From Streptomyces sp. NBC_00490 (GTDB lineage: Bacteria; Actinomycetota; Actinomycetes; Streptomycetales; Streptomycetaceae), in contig NZ_CP107869.1 of NCBI RefSeq assembly GCF_036013645.1, positions 9,176,001 through 9,240,000 of the forward strand: DNA of 64,000 bases, given 5' to 3'. Of this stretch, positions 8,769 to 17,501 are shown piece by piece. The notes beneath the pieces were generated by a model. That model was not told the DNA's origin and did no database searches. It was given only the letters and a program-made list of their open reading frames with translations. Numbering within the stretch: position 1 is the stretch's first letter; each line of letters starts with the position of its first letter. The translations under genes and the position numbers were made by a program.

Positions 8769-9644
8769 TCAGGCGGTGGCGGCGGAGCGCCGTACCGCGC
8801 TGCTTCTCGGGACCACCAGGGGGGTGCCGGTCTCCGGGTCGGGGATGACCCGGCAGTCCACGTCGAACACGGACTTCACCAGCTCCGCGTCGAGGACGTC
8901 CGCCGGGGCTCCGGCGGCGGCGAGCCGGCCGTCCTTGAGGACCACCATGTGGTCCGCGTAGCGGGCGGCCTGTCCGAGGTCGTGCAGCACCATCACCACG
9001 GTGCGGCCCGCCTCGGCGTGCAGGGCGGCCACCAGGTCGAGCACGTCGAGCTGGTGCCGCAGATCGAGGAAGGTCGTGGGCTCGTCGAGCAGCAGCAGCT
9101 CGGTGTCCTGGGCCAACGCCAGGGCGATCCAGGCGCGTTGACGCTGACCGCCGGAGAGCTGGTCCACCGGCTGGTCGCGCAGGGACGTGGTCCCGGTGCG
9201 CTCCAGGGCCTCGTCCACCGCCTGCTGATCGGCGGCCGACCAGGGGCTCAGCAGCCGCTGATGCGGATAACGGCCCAGCCGTACGAGCGCCTCGACGGTG
9301 ATCGCCTCGGGTGTGACCGGCTGCTGCGGCAGCAGACCCATGCGCAGCGCCAGGGACTTCGCGGGCATGCGGTGGATGTCGGAGCCGTCGAGGGTGACGG
9401 TGCCGGCGGCCGGGGCCAGCAGCCGGCTCAGTCCGCGCAACAGGGTGGACTTGCCGCAGGCGTTGGGGCCGACGATCGCGGTGACGGCTCCCCCGGGGAG
9501 GGTGAGGTCGAGGCCGCCGACGACCAGCCGGTCGCCGTACCGGAGGTCGAGGCGCTGCGTCGAGAGCTGGTTGGCGGTGGTCATGCGCGGCTCCTGTACG
9601 GCGGTCTTGAGCGGGTCCCGGGCCGGCTTCTGCGCGCCGGTCAT
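8769..9644 (-). CDS. Iron-siderophore ABC transporter ATP-binding protein
   Basis: This FecE/FhuC-type ATPase powers siderophore uptake. It has Walker A GPNACGKST, the Q-loop in LLPQQPVTPE, signature LSGGQRQR, Walker B LLLLDEPT, and the H-loop in VMVLHDLGQA. Two starts are equally plausible. The ATG at 9644 overlaps the permease stop (ATGA) and has GAGGAGG eight bases upstream. The ATG at 9584 has AGGAG six bases upstream and gives a 271-residue protein that begins where family members usually do. The longer form (291 residues) adds a short non-conserved leader. Both sites are followed by similar MT-type residues, which suggests a local duplication of the start region. Confidence 0.93.
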   Translation of the reverse strand: MTGAQKPARDPLKTAVQEPRMTTANQLSTQRLDLRYGDRLVVGGLDLTLPGGAVTAIVGPNACGKSTLLRGLSRLLAPAAGTVTLDGSDIHRMPAKSLALRMGLLPQQPVTPEAITVEALVRLGRYPHQRLLSPWSAADQQAVDEALERTGTTSLRDQPVDQLSGGQRQRAWIALALAQDTELLLLDEPTTFLDLRHQLDVLDLVAALHAEAGRTVVMVLHDLGQAARYADHMVVLKDGRLAAAGAPADVLDAELVKSVFDVDCRVIPDPETGTPLVVPRSSAVRRSAATA

Positions 9645-10654
9645 GCGTGGGTCCTCCTCACGGGCGAGCTCTGCCGGAACATCAGCACCAGCAGCCAGGG
9701 CGCGCCGAGCGTGGCGGTGACCGCGCCCACCGGCAGCCCCTCGATCGGCAGCAGGTGCTGCACCACCAGGTCGGAGGCGAGCAGCAGCACCGCCCCGGTG
9801 AGGCCGGCCAGCGCGAGCGAGACGGCGGTGGGAGGGCCGGTGACGAACCGCACGATGTGGGGCACCGCGAGCGCCACGAACGTCACCGGACCGGCGAGCG
9901 CGGCGGCGAGCGAGGCCAGCACGACCGCGAGGACGAGCAGGTGGAGGCGTGCCGTGGAGGTGTTGAGGCCGAGGGCGCCCGCGGAGTCGTCCCCGAGGTC
10001 GAGCACGGCCAGCCGGCGATGCAGGACGAAGGCGGCGGCGAGCGCGAGCACCATGGCGCCGCCCGCTCCCCACACCTCCGTCCACGTCCGCCCGTACACC
10101 GAACCCGTGGTCCACTGCAGCGCCGATCCGGCCAGTTCGGCCGGGAAGCGCACGATCATCAGGTTCACGGCGGCGGCGAGCCCCGCCTGGACGGCGAGCC
10201 CGGTGAGCACCAGGCGGGCGACGGCGAGCCCGGATCCCCAGGCGAACACACCCAGCAGCAGGGCCGCGAGGAGACCGCCGCCGAGTGCTCCGAGCGGGAC
10301 CAGCGTCTGGGAGGCCCCGGCGGCGATCAGCGCGACCGCGCCGAGCGAGGCCCCGCCGGTCACCCCCATGACGTCCGGGGAGGCCAGGGGGTTGCGGAAC
10401 AGCCGTTGCAGCACGCAGCCCGCCACGCCGAGCCCGGCGCCGCCGACGATGGCCGCCATCGACCGGGGCGCCCGGAACTCCCGCACCACGAGGACGTCTC
10501 CCGCGTCGCCGAGCCCGATCAGGGCACGCAGCGCCGTGGCGGCGGGGATCCGCATCTCACCGGTCGTCAGGGAGACGGTGAGCAGCACGCACAGCGCGAC
10601 GAGACCGGAGACGGCGAAGACGAGAACGCGCACACGCGTCCTGGACCGGTTCAC
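9641..10654 (-). CDS. FecCD-family siderophore ABC permease (second subunit)
   Basis: This 337-residue membrane protein has about nine or ten hydrophobic helices and typical FecCD signatures: LRAPRS-like FRAPRSMAAIVGGAGL, RNPLASPDVMGVTGGASLGA, and the cytoplasmic ATPase-coupling segment AGPVTFVALAVPHIVR. It forms the inner-membrane channel with the permease encoded just upstream. The GTG start at 10654 overlaps the stop of that permease in a GTGA arrangement; the longer open frame to 11065 has no support. Confidence 0.93.
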   Translation of the reverse strand: MNRSRTRVRVLVFAVSGLVALCVLLTVSLTTGEMRIPAATALRALIGLGDAGDVLVVREFRAPRSMAAIVGGAGLGVAGCVLQRLFRNPLASPDVMGVTGGASLGAVALIAAGASQTLVPLGALGGGLLAALLLGVFAWGSGLAVARLVLTGLAVQAGLAAAVNLMIVRFPAELAGSALQWTTGSVYGRTWTEVWGAGGAMVLALAAAFVLHRRLAVLDLGDDSAGALGLNTSTARLHLLVLAVVLASLAAALAGPVTFVALAVPHIVRFVTGPPTAVSLALAGLTGAVLLLASDLVVQHLLPIEGLPVGAVTATLGAPWLLVLMFRQSSPVRRTHA

Positions 10655-11682
10655 CGGGTCGCCACCTTCCGGGCCAGCAGCGCCAGCAGGGGCGCGCCCA
10701 GGAACGCGGTCACGATGCCGACCTCCAGTTCCGAGGGGCGGATCACCATCCGGCCGAGCACATCGGCCGTGAGCAGCAGCAGTGGGCCGGCGATCAGACA
10801 GCCGGGCACCAGCAGTCGGTGGTCGCCGCCGAGCAGCGGACGTACGAGATGGGGTGCCGCGAGCCCGATGAAGGCGATCGGTCCGGCGACCGCGACCGCC
10901 GAACCCGCCAGCAGGACGACCGCGATGCCGCCGGCCAGCCGGATGCGGGTCACCGGGACGCCGAGGGCCTGCGCCGAATCGTCGCCCAGGGCAAGGGCGT
11001 TGAGGGCGGGGGCGACGGCCAGCGCGATGACGATGCCGAGCAGCAGGGTCGGCAGGACCGGCCACAGGGTGTCGAGGGGGCGCCCGGACAGGGAGCCGGC
11101 GAGCCAGAAGCGGGCCTCGTCGAGCGTGCGCTGGTTCAGCAGCATGACCGCGGACGTCCAGGACAGCAGTACGAGTTGGAGCACGGTGCCGCCGAGGGCG
11201 AGCCGTACGGGATCGATGTCACCGGCGCGGCGGGCCAGCGCCTGTGCGAAGACCGCGGCGGCCGCGGCTCCGGCGAACGCGAACCACACGTACTCCACCG
11301 GGTCGTTGAGCTTGAGCGCGTAGATCGCGACGACGACCGCGAAGCCCGCGCCCGCGTTGATGCCGAGCGTGGTGGGGGAGGCGAGCGGGTTGCGGGTGAT
11401 GCCCTGCGCGACGGCCCCGGCGGCACCGAGCGCGGCACCGACCGCGAGGCCGATGACGGTGCGCGGCAGCCGCAGCCCGGTCACCACAAGGACGTCGCGC
11501 CCGTGGCCGTGGCCGAACAGGGCGTCGGCCACGGTGGACAGGGGGATCGAGCGGGCGCCGAGGGCGAGGCTCAGGGCGGTGCAGAGGGTCAGGGCCGCGA
11601 GGCCGGTGAGGAAGAGCGGTATGTGCCTGAAGGCACGAAAGGACACACCTGTGGGGGGTGCGCCCCGATGGGTCGCAGTCAC
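10651..11682 (-). CDS. FecCD-family siderophore ABC permease (first subunit, first gene of the operon)
   Basis: This 343-residue membrane protein carries the FecCD motifs LRLPRTVIGLAVGAALGAAG, RNPLASPTTLGINAGAGF and AGPIAFIGLAAPHLVRPL, with an 18-residue positively charged N-terminus before the first helix. It is the first gene of the nine-gene minus-strand unit. An IdeR/DmdR-like iron box begins only 12 bases upstream of its ATG, so iron repression of the whole importer and biosynthesis unit is likely. It pairs with the next gene to form the permease. Confidence 0.93.
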   Translation of the reverse strand: MTATHRGAPPTGVSFRAFRHIPLFLTGLAALTLCTALSLALGARSIPLSTVADALFGHGHGRDVLVVTGLRLPRTVIGLAVGAALGAAGAVAQGITRNPLASPTTLGINAGAGFAVVVAIYALKLNDPVEYVWFAFAGAAAAAVFAQALARRAGDIDPVRLALGGTVLQLVLLSWTSAVMLLNQRTLDEARFWLAGSLSGRPLDTLWPVLPTLLLGIVIALAVAPALNALALGDDSAQALGVPVTRIRLAGGIAVVLLAGSAVAVAGPIAFIGLAAPHLVRPLLGGDHRLLVPGCLIAGPLLLLTADVLGRMVIRPSELEVGIVTAFLGAPLLALLARKVATR

Positions 11683-11693
11683 GAGGCGTGAGC

Positions 11694-11712
11694 TTAGGTG
11701 AGGCTTGCTTTA
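11694..11712 (-). promoter_or_regulatory. Iron box (IdeR/DmdR-type operator) for the siderophore operon
   Basis: The 19-base sequence TTAGGTGAGGCTTGCTTTA matches the actinobacterial iron-box pattern TTAGGTTAGGCTAACCTAA at most positions. It lies 12 bases upstream of the first permease gene on the minus strand. Binding of an Fe(II)-loaded IdeR/DmdR repressor here would block transcription of the nine-gene unit. Confidence 0.75.
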
Positions 11713-11773
11713 GTTTTCAACTGACTGTGCGATTCCTTTGAGGTGGCTTGACGTGCGGCTCCCTTGATCAAGC

Positions 11774-11792
11774 TAAGGTAAGCCTTGCCTAT
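11774..11792 (+). promoter_or_regulatory. Iron box (IdeR/DmdR-type operator) for the ferric reductase gene
   Basis: The sequence TAAGGTAAGCCTTGCCTAT is a partly palindromic match to the iron-box pattern, containing AGGTAAGCCTTGCCT. It lies about 40 bases upstream of the ferric-reductase start and 60 bases from the first iron box. It probably places the reductase under the same iron control as the divergent operon. Confidence 0.72.
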
Positions 11793-11830
11793 CAATCATC
11801 TCCTGAAACCCGCGCACCTGGAGCACGTCG

Positions 11831-12667
11831 ATGTCCCTGGCCCTCAAGACCACGCCGGACGGTGCCGTCTCCCGAGCCCTCGGTGACGTCTACCGACGGC
11901 TGGCCGGCATCTGCGAAGCGCTGGACGCGAGAGTCGCCGAGAGCGGCGGAGCGGGCGTGACGGCCGACCGGTTGGCGTCGGACCGGTCCGTGCTGGACGC
12001 GTTCGTCGAAGCCGAGGCGGCCCGCATCCGCGACCGCTACGGAGTCGCCGTACGCCCCGACGTCGCCGCCTCCCGCGCCCTGCACGGCTACGCCTGGTCC
12101 GTCGGTGTGCTCATGGGCGGCACCTGGTACCTCGAGCGGAGGGTGCCCCGCATCCGCCCCGAGGACCTGCGTCTCGACCTCGCCTCGGGGACGTACGAGA
12201 TCACACCCGGCACCGAACTCGCCTGTCTGCCCGGCGACCCCGTGGCCGTACTCCCCGGCGTACTGACGCTCCCTCAGGAGGACCAACTACGCGCCCGGTT
12301 GCGCATGTCCCTCGCCGAGCACATGCGCCCCCTCCTCGCCGCCCTCGGCCCTGTCGCGCGCCGCCGGTCACGCGCGCTGTGGGGGATGGTCTCCGACGAC
12401 CTCGTCTCCGCCCTCTGGTACCTGGGCCGGATGCTGGGCGAGGAGGGCGCCGCGATCAGGGCCGCCACCGAGGTGCTGCCGAACTCCGTGCCCCCGTATC
12501 CCAGCGGCGCCGACTTCCGTCATCTGGTGGGCGACGACGGCACCCGCCACGCCACCCGCACCCGCACCGGCTGCTGCATGTTCTACGCGATCCGCCCGGC
12601 CGAGGCCTGCTCCACGTGCCCGCGCACCGGTGACGCGGAGCGGCTGCGGAGGCTGGAGACCTCCTAG
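11831..12667 (+). CDS. FhuF-like (2Fe-2S) ferric siderophore reductase
   Basis: This 278-residue cytosolic protein ends with the diagnostic FhuF cysteine pattern C-C-x10-C-x2-C (C248, C249, C260, C263), which binds a [2Fe-2S] cluster. The family reduces ferric siderophores after import so that iron is released. It faces the siderophore operon across a 148-base divergent promoter holding two iron boxes, so it is the natural last step for that system. The middle of the protein is alanine- and arginine-rich and poorly distinctive. Its stop overlaps by four bases the end of a broken HAD gene on the other strand. Confidence 0.9.
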   Translation: MSLALKTTPDGAVSRALGDVYRRLAGICEALDARVAESGGAGVTADRLASDRSVLDAFVEAEAARIRDRYGVAVRPDVAASRALHGYAWSVGVLMGGTWYLERRVPRIRPEDLRLDLASGTYEITPGTELACLPGDPVAVLPGVLTLPQEDQLRARLRMSLAEHMRPLLAALGPVARRRSRALWGMVSDDLVSALWYLGRMLGEEGAAIRAATEVLPNSVPPYPSGADFRHLVGDDGTRHATRTRTGCCMFYAIRPAEACSTCPRTGDAERLRRLETS

Positions 12668-12828
12668 CCGTCCGGCTTCTCGCGGTGAAGGGTCAGTTGA
12701 CGCATCGCCGCCCGGTAGATGTCCGGGTGGGGCTTGCGTCGGCCCACGTCCACGGAGAGGACGACGGCGGCCATGGCGTCGATCACTCCCCTCGCGGCCA
12801 GGAGCGCTGACAGCCGGCGCGGGATCAT
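12664..12828 (-). pseudogene. Remnant of a HAD-superfamily hydrolase
   Basis: Only about 54 residues remain. The segment LSVDVGRRKPHPDIYRAAM matches the third motif region of HAD subfamily IA hydrolases (a lysine followed by P-x-P-x-I-Y). The nucleophile motif DxDGT and the C-terminal acidic motif are missing. The frame continues upstream into the ABC exporter region only as antisense sequence. It is best treated as a deleted gene fragment between the exporter and the ferric reductase. It could be a short expressed ORF, but it cannot be an active phosphatase. Confidence 0.6.
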
Positions 12829-12866
12829 CCGGGGATACTGCCAAACCCCCTGCGTGGCAGGTCCGT

Positions 12867-14621
12867 TCAGTCCGCCGTCGTCAGGAACTGCGTGGCCGCC
12901 AGCTCCGCGTACAGCGGGTCCGCGGCCACCAGTTCCCGATGTGTCCCCACCGCCCGCACCCGCCCCGCGTCCATGACCACGATCCGGTCGGCCATCGTCA
13001 CCGTGGACAGCCGGTGGGCGACGACCAGCACGGTCGTCGTCCGGGCGACATCGGCGACCGTGTCGCGCAGCGCGGCCTCGTTCACCGCGTCCAGCTGCGA
13101 GGTGGCCTCGTCGAGGAGGAGCAGACGGGGCCGGCGCAGCAGGGCGCGGGCGATGGCGACGCGCTGGCGTTCGCCGCCCGAGAGCCTGGTGCCGCGGTGA
13201 CCGACGAGCGTGTCGACTCCGCCGGGCAGACGGGCCACCAGGCCGTCCAGACGGGTGGTCTTCAGAACCCGCGCCAAGGCCGCGTCGTCCGCGTCCGGAT
13301 TGCCCAGCAGCAGGTTGTCGCGCAGCGAGCCCGACAGCACCGGGGCGTCCTGCTCGACATAGCCGATCGCCGAACGCAGCTGCGGCAACTCCCAGTCGGC
13401 GAGGTCGCGGCCGTCCAGCGTGATCGTCCCGGACTCCGGGTCGTAGAACCGCTCGATGAGGGAGAACACCGTCGTCTTCCCGGCACCGGAGGGGCCGACG
13501 AACGCCGTCATGCCCTGGGCGGGCACCGAGAAGGTCACCCCGTGGTGGACGTAGGGGAGGTCGTCGGCGTAGCGGAACCGTACGTCGGTGAAGCCGACAG
13601 CGGCGGGCTCCGCGCCAGCGGCGGGCAACGGGGCGGGCGCAGCGGCGGGTTCGGCGGGCAGCCGCAGGGCCTCCTGGATCCGGGCGAGGGCCGCGGCGCC
13701 CGTCTGGTACTGGGTGATCGCGCCGACGACCTGCTGGATCGGCGACATCAGATAGAAGACGTACAGCAGGAACGCCACCAGCGTGCCGACGTCGATCGAC
13801 CCGGTCGCCACCCGCGCCCCGCCCACCGCGAGCACCGTGATGAAGGCGATCTGCATCGCCAGTCCCGCCGTGTTGCCCGCGGCCGCCGACCACTTGGCGG
13901 CCCGCACGCTCTGCCGCCACGACTCCTCGGCGGCCGCGTGCAGCGTACGTTCCTCCCGGTGCTCCGCGCCGGACGCCTTCACCGTGCGCAGCGCGCCGAG
14001 AATCCGCTCCAGCGAGGCCCCCATCACGCCGACCGCGTCCTGAGCCTGTCTGCTGGCCTTGTTGATGCGCGGCACGATCACCCCGAGGATCGTGCCCGCG
14101 CCCGCGATGACGGCCAGGGTGACGGCCAGCAGCACCGGATCGACCAGCCCCATCATGACCACCGTCGCCACCAGCGTGAGCCCGCCGGTGCCGAGGCCGA
14201 CCAGGGAGTCGGTGGTGACCTCGCGCAGGAGCGTGGTGTCCGAGGTGATGCGGGCCATCAGGTCGCCCGGTTCGCTGCGGTCCACGGCCGTGATGCGCAG
14301 CCGCAGCAGGTACGACGACAGCGAGCGCCGCGCACCGAGCACGACCGACTCGGCGGTGCGCCGCAGCACGTACGAACCCAGCCCGCCCACCGCCGCGTTG
14401 GTCACCACCAGGCCGGACATGACGAGCAACGTGCCCGTGATGGTGCGGTCGTGGGAGAGGTCGTCGATCAACTCCCGGGCCACGAGCGGCAGCAGCAGCC
14501 CGGTGGCGCCCGTGACCAGCGAGAGCAGGGCGCCCGCCAGCAGGGCCCAGCGGTGGGGTCGGACGTATCCGAGGAGCAGCCGCCAGGTGGGCGGGGATTG
14601 CTCGGTCGCGGCGATGCTCAC
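12867..14621 (-). CDS. ABC exporter half-transporter (fused membrane and ATPase domains)
   Basis: This 584-residue protein is a type IV (MsbA/LmrA-like) ABC exporter. The first 300 residues form about six membrane helices. The rest is the ATPase, with Walker [10 protein letters not shown], signature LSGGERQR, Walker B LLLLDEAT and H-loop [10 protein letters not shown]. It would work as a homodimer that expels a small amphipathic molecule. Start GTG 14621 has AAGGAG upstream. It begins 28 bases after the LOG-acyltransferase stop on the same strand, so it is probably the last gene of the cytokinin-like unit and may export its product. A general lipid or drug exporter that only happens to be adjacent remains possible. 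Confidence 0.9.
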   Translation of the reverse strand: MSIAATEQSPPTWRLLLGYVRPHRWALLAGALLSLVTGATGLLLPLVARELIDDLSHDRTITGTLLVMSGLVVTNAAVGGLGSYVLRRTAESVVLGARRSLSSYLLRLRITAVDRSEPGDLMARITSDTTLLREVTTDSLVGLGTGGLTLVATVVMMGLVDPVLLAVTLAVIAGAGTILGVIVPRINKASRQAQDAVGVMGASLERILGALRTVKASGAEHREERTLHAAAEESWRQSVRAAKWSAAAGNTAGLAMQIAFITVLAVGGARVATGSIDVGTLVAFLLYVFYLMSPIQQVVGAITQYQTGAAALARIQEALRLPAEPAAAPAPLPAAGAEPAAVGFTDVRFRYADDLPYVHHGVTFSVPAQGMTAFVGPSGAGKTTVFSLIERFYDPESGTITLDGRDLADWELPQLRSAIGYVEQDAPVLSGSLRDNLLLGNPDADDAALARVLKTTRLDGLVARLPGGVDTLVGHRGTRLSGGERQRVAIARALLRRPRLLLLDEATSQLDAVNEAALRDTVADVARTTTVLVVAHRLSTVTMADRIVVMDAGRVRAVGTHRELVAADPLYAELAATQFLTTAD

Positions 14622-14649
14622 GGCGCTCCTTGCGGGTCGGGCGGAGCCT

Positions 14650-16152
14650 TCAGGCTACGTCCGACACCTTGCGCAGGGCTCGCCAGTTCCGGGTCACGGA
14701 GAGAAGCAGGGGACGGCCGGCCCCGCGGGGCAGACAGGCGTCGAGCATGCCGGTCAGGACCTCGCCGGGGCCGAGCTCGACGTAGGTGGTCGTGCCCTCG
14801 GCGTGCAGCCGGGCGACCGCGTCCGCGAAGCGGACGGGCCGGCGCAGGGCGCGTACCCAGTAGCCGGGTTCGGTGGCCGCCTTGGTGACCGGCTCGGCGG
14901 TGGTGTCGGACAGGAGCGGGATACGGGGGACATGGAGCTCCATCGTGAGCAGGACGCGGTGGTAGTCGGCGAGGAGGGGCTCGAAGAGCGGGGAGTGGGG
15001 AGCCGCGTCCACGCGCAGCACATGGGTGCGGCGGCCGCGGGCCGACCACCGCGCGCACACCGCCGTCACCGCCTCGCGGTCCCCGGCCACGACGACGGAC
15101 CGGGGCCCGTTGACCGCCGCGACCACCACGCCCGGCCCCAGGCGCAGTTCCTGCGGCCCCGCCTCCACCGCGGCCATGCAGCCGCCCTCCGGCAGGGTCC
15201 GCACCAGCCGCGACAGTGTGCCGACCGCACGGCAGGCGTCGGCCAGCGAGAACACCCCCGCCGCGTGGGCCGCCGCCATGTGCCCGGCCGAGTACCCGAA
15301 CAGCACGTCGGGGCGCAGCCCCTGGCTCTCCAACAGCCGGTACTGGGCGACCTGGAGCGCGAAGATCGCCGGAAAGCCGTACGCGACCCGGTCGAGCAGC
15401 GCCGCGGTGCGCGTCCCGGCCGGGGCGAACATCACGTCCCGCAGCGGCAGGTCCAGGTAGGGGGCGAGCATGACGCACACCGCGTCGAGCGCCTCGGCGA
15501 ACACCGGTGACGTGGCGTGCAGTTCGCGCCCCATCCGCGGCTGCTGCGAACCGGCCGCCGAGAACAGGAACGCGGTCCGGCCCCGCGGCACCCGCACCGG
15601 GGCGTCGGCCACCGGCGGGTCCGCCAGCCGCGCGAGCACCTCCTCGGCCGACCGGCACACCACGATCCGCTCCAGGTCCCCGGGACGCAGGAACCCCTCG
15701 TCCCCGGCGTGCTCCAGGAAGGACAGCAGCGGACGGTAGAAACCGGACGGATCGAGCAGCAGGCACGGTTTGCGGTGCAGGCCCAACTGGGCCCAGGACA
15801 ATGCCTCGAGGAGCTCCTCCGCCGTGCCCAGCCCGCCCGGCAGCGCCACGAACGCGTCGCCCGACTCGGCCATCCGCGCCTTGCGTTCGTGGAGGTCCGC
15901 GACCACTTCGAGCTCGGTGAGCCCGGTGTGGGTGATCTCGTACGGCAGCATCGCGCGCGGCACGACCCCGGTCACCGAGCCGCCCGCGCCCAGCGCCCCG
16001 TCCGCGACGGCGCCCATCAGACCGGTGCGGGCGCCGCCGTAGACCAGTCGTATCCCGGCCCTGCCCAGGGCGCGGCCCAGGTCGGCGGCGGCGTGCAGAG
16101 GGGCGGAGCGGTGTCCGGCGGACGCACCGCAGAAGACGGTGACGGCACTCAC
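14650..16152 (-). CDS. LOG-family phosphoribohydrolase fused to a PKS/FabD-type acyltransferase domain
   Basis: This 500-residue protein has two domains. Residues 3-180 are a LOG (cytokinin riboside 5'-monophosphate phosphoribohydrolase) Rossmann domain, with [17 protein letters not shown] and the catalytic PGGLGTAEE at 105-113. LOG enzymes release the free cytokinin base from its nucleotide. Residues 193-495 are a malonyl-transferase-like AT domain, with nucleophile motif GYSAGH (S288), active-site H386 in VDAAPHSPL, and [12 protein letters not shown]. The oxyanion glutamine motif GQGSQ reads AAGSQ. The carboxylate-binding arginine 25 residues after the serine is L313, so a dicarboxyl substrate is unlikely. 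The GTG start overlaps the oxidase stop. The R. fascians LOG protein FasF is, to my knowledge, a LOG domain alone. Confidence 0.87.
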   Translation of the reverse strand: MSAVTVFCGASAGHRSAPLHAAADLGRALGRAGIRLVYGGARTGLMGAVADGALGAGGSVTGVVPRAMLPYEITHTGLTELEVVADLHERKARMAESGDAFVALPGGLGTAEELLEALSWAQLGLHRKPCLLLDPSGFYRPLLSFLEHAGDEGFLRPGDLERIVVCRSAEEVLARLADPPVADAPVRVPRGRTAFLFSAAGSQQPRMGRELHATSPVFAEALDAVCVMLAPYLDLPLRDVMFAPAGTRTAALLDRVAYGFPAIFALQVAQYRLLESQGLRPDVLFGYSAGHMAAAHAAGVFSLADACRAVGTLSRLVRTLPEGGCMAAVEAGPQELRLGPGVVVAAVNGPRSVVVAGDREAVTAVCARWSARGRRTHVLRVDAAPHSPLFEPLLADYHRVLLTMELHVPRIPLLSDTTAEPVTKAATEPGYWVRALRRPVRFADAVARLHAEGTTTYVELGPGEVLTGMLDACLPRGAGRPLLLSVTRNWRALRKVSDVA

Positions 16153-17501
16153 GCCCACAGCCCGTACCCCCTGGTCAGGATCTGCCGCGGGTCGTACTGC
16201 TCCTTGGCACGGGCGAAGCCCGCCCAGTCGGGGCCGAAATGGGCCCGCCAGTCCTCGGGCGTCATCGGCAGCGCGCTGACGGGATGGAGGACCCCGCCCA
16301 CGGCCCTGGCCCGCTCGTACAGGCCGCGATTGGCGGCGACCATGCGCTGTACGGTGCCCGGATCGGTGGGCGGTGCGGTGCGCATCAGGGAGAGCAGGCA
16401 CAGGAGTTCGCCGGGTGGCCTGCGCAGCAGCGGCGCGCGGAGCACGCTGCCGCGGAGCGGACGCAGCTGCACCACGCCGCAGCACCTGAGGCTCTGCTGG
16501 CCGGCCTCGGCCAGCACCGCCGGGACGAAGGCCGCGGCCGCCGCCTCCGGGAGCAGCAGCGTGAGCCAGGGATGCGGGCGGTCCCACTCGCCCGTGGCGC
16601 GCAGCAGCCGTTCGTCGCGGTCCAGGCGGTGCAGGTACTCGGCGTACGACAGGTCCTCGATCTCCTCGGTGTCCCGGTCGTGGTCCAGGTCACCGATCAG
16701 CAGGTCGTCTCCGGTCGGCAGGTGGTCTGCGGTCAACAGGGCGTCGGCGCGGGGGAGGCCGGCGTCGTAGGGAGTCACCGCCTCGATCATGTACCGCCAG
16801 GTGCCGCCGAGCGCCGGGCGGGCCTGGCCCGCGACATGACTGAACCGGCTGTCGCGGGCCAGCCTGCGCTGGTCGGTGAAGAAGCCTGCGGGATCCTCGT
16901 GATAGAGGCGATAGCGGCGGACGCGCACCGGCGCGGGCACCAGCCGGATGGTGGCCCGTACGATCAGGGCGCACTGGCCGAGTCCCGCCAGGACCGCGCC
17001 GAACAGGTCCGGATGCCGCTCGGGCGAACAGACCAGCCGCTCGCCGGTGCCGGTGACCACCTCCAGCTCCCGCACCCAGTCGGCGACCAGCCCGCGGCGG
17101 TGGCTCGACCCGCCGAACCCGCCCGTGCTCAGCACCCCGCCGACGCTGGCGCCCAGATGGTCGGGGAGCACCGGCGGCGCCAGCCCCTCGGCGAGCGCGG
17201 CCCGCACGACCTCGCCCCAGGTCGCGCCCGCCCCGGCGACCAGCGTCCGGTCGCCCGGCACGCAGCGCACCTCGTCGAGCCCGCCCATGTCGACGACGTA
17301 TCCGCCGTGCGCCTGGCCCTGCCCGTACGGGGCGTGTCCCGAGCCGCGGGCGGCGACGGGCAGCCCCCGCGCGCCGGCGAAGGAGACGATTTCCTGGACC
17401 GCGCCACCGGAACGAGGCCGCACGACTCCGAGCGGGCGGGATTCGACGATGTGGCCGAAATCGTGCGAGGCGAGTGCCATGTCCTCCCGCGTCGCATTCA
17501 C
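16149..17501 (-). CDS. FAD-linked oxidoreductase, cytokinin dehydrogenase-like (FasE-like)
   Basis: This 450-residue flavoprotein is of the vanillyl-alcohol oxidase/berberine-bridge/cytokinin dehydrogenase class. The FAD domain has ARGSGHAPYGQGQAHGG; H56 is the expected covalent flavin attachment site, although the usual GHS reads GHA. It continues with DHLGASVGGVLSTGGFGGSS. The C-terminus ends YDPRQILTRGYGLW, like the end of plant and Rhodococcus cytokinin dehydrogenases. It lies between an isopentenyltransferase and a LOG gene with GTGA overlaps at both ends, the same order as fasD-fasE-fasF. Oxidation of the N6-isopentenyl group or cleavage of the side chain is the likely activity. The GTG start at 17501 is set by the overlap. 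Confidence 0.87.
   Translation of the reverse strand: MNATREDMALASHDFGHIVESRPLGVVRPRSGGAVQEIVSFAGARGLPVAARGSGHAPYGQGQAHGGYVVDMGGLDEVRCVPGDRTLVAGAGATWGEVVRAALAEGLAPPVLPDHLGASVGGVLSTGGFGGSSHRRGLVADWVRELEVVTGTGERLVCSPERHPDLFGAVLAGLGQCALIVRATIRLVPAPVRVRRYRLYHEDPAGFFTDQRRLARDSRFSHVAGQARPALGGTWRYMIEAVTPYDAGLPRADALLTADHLPTGDDLLIGDLDHDRDTEEIEDLSYAEYLHRLDRDERLLRATGEWDRPHPWLTLLLPEAAAAAFVPAVLAEAGQQSLRCCGVVQLRPLRGSVLRAPLLRRPPGELLCLLSLMRTAPPTDPGTVQRMVAANRGLYERARAVGGVLHPVSALPMTPEDWRAHFGPDWAGFARAKEQYDPRQILTRGYGLWA

Noticed and set aside
12630..14888. A 752-residue plus-strand open frame
   Set aside because: It is antisense to the ABC exporter and has no family motif. The exporter has intact Walker and signature motifs.
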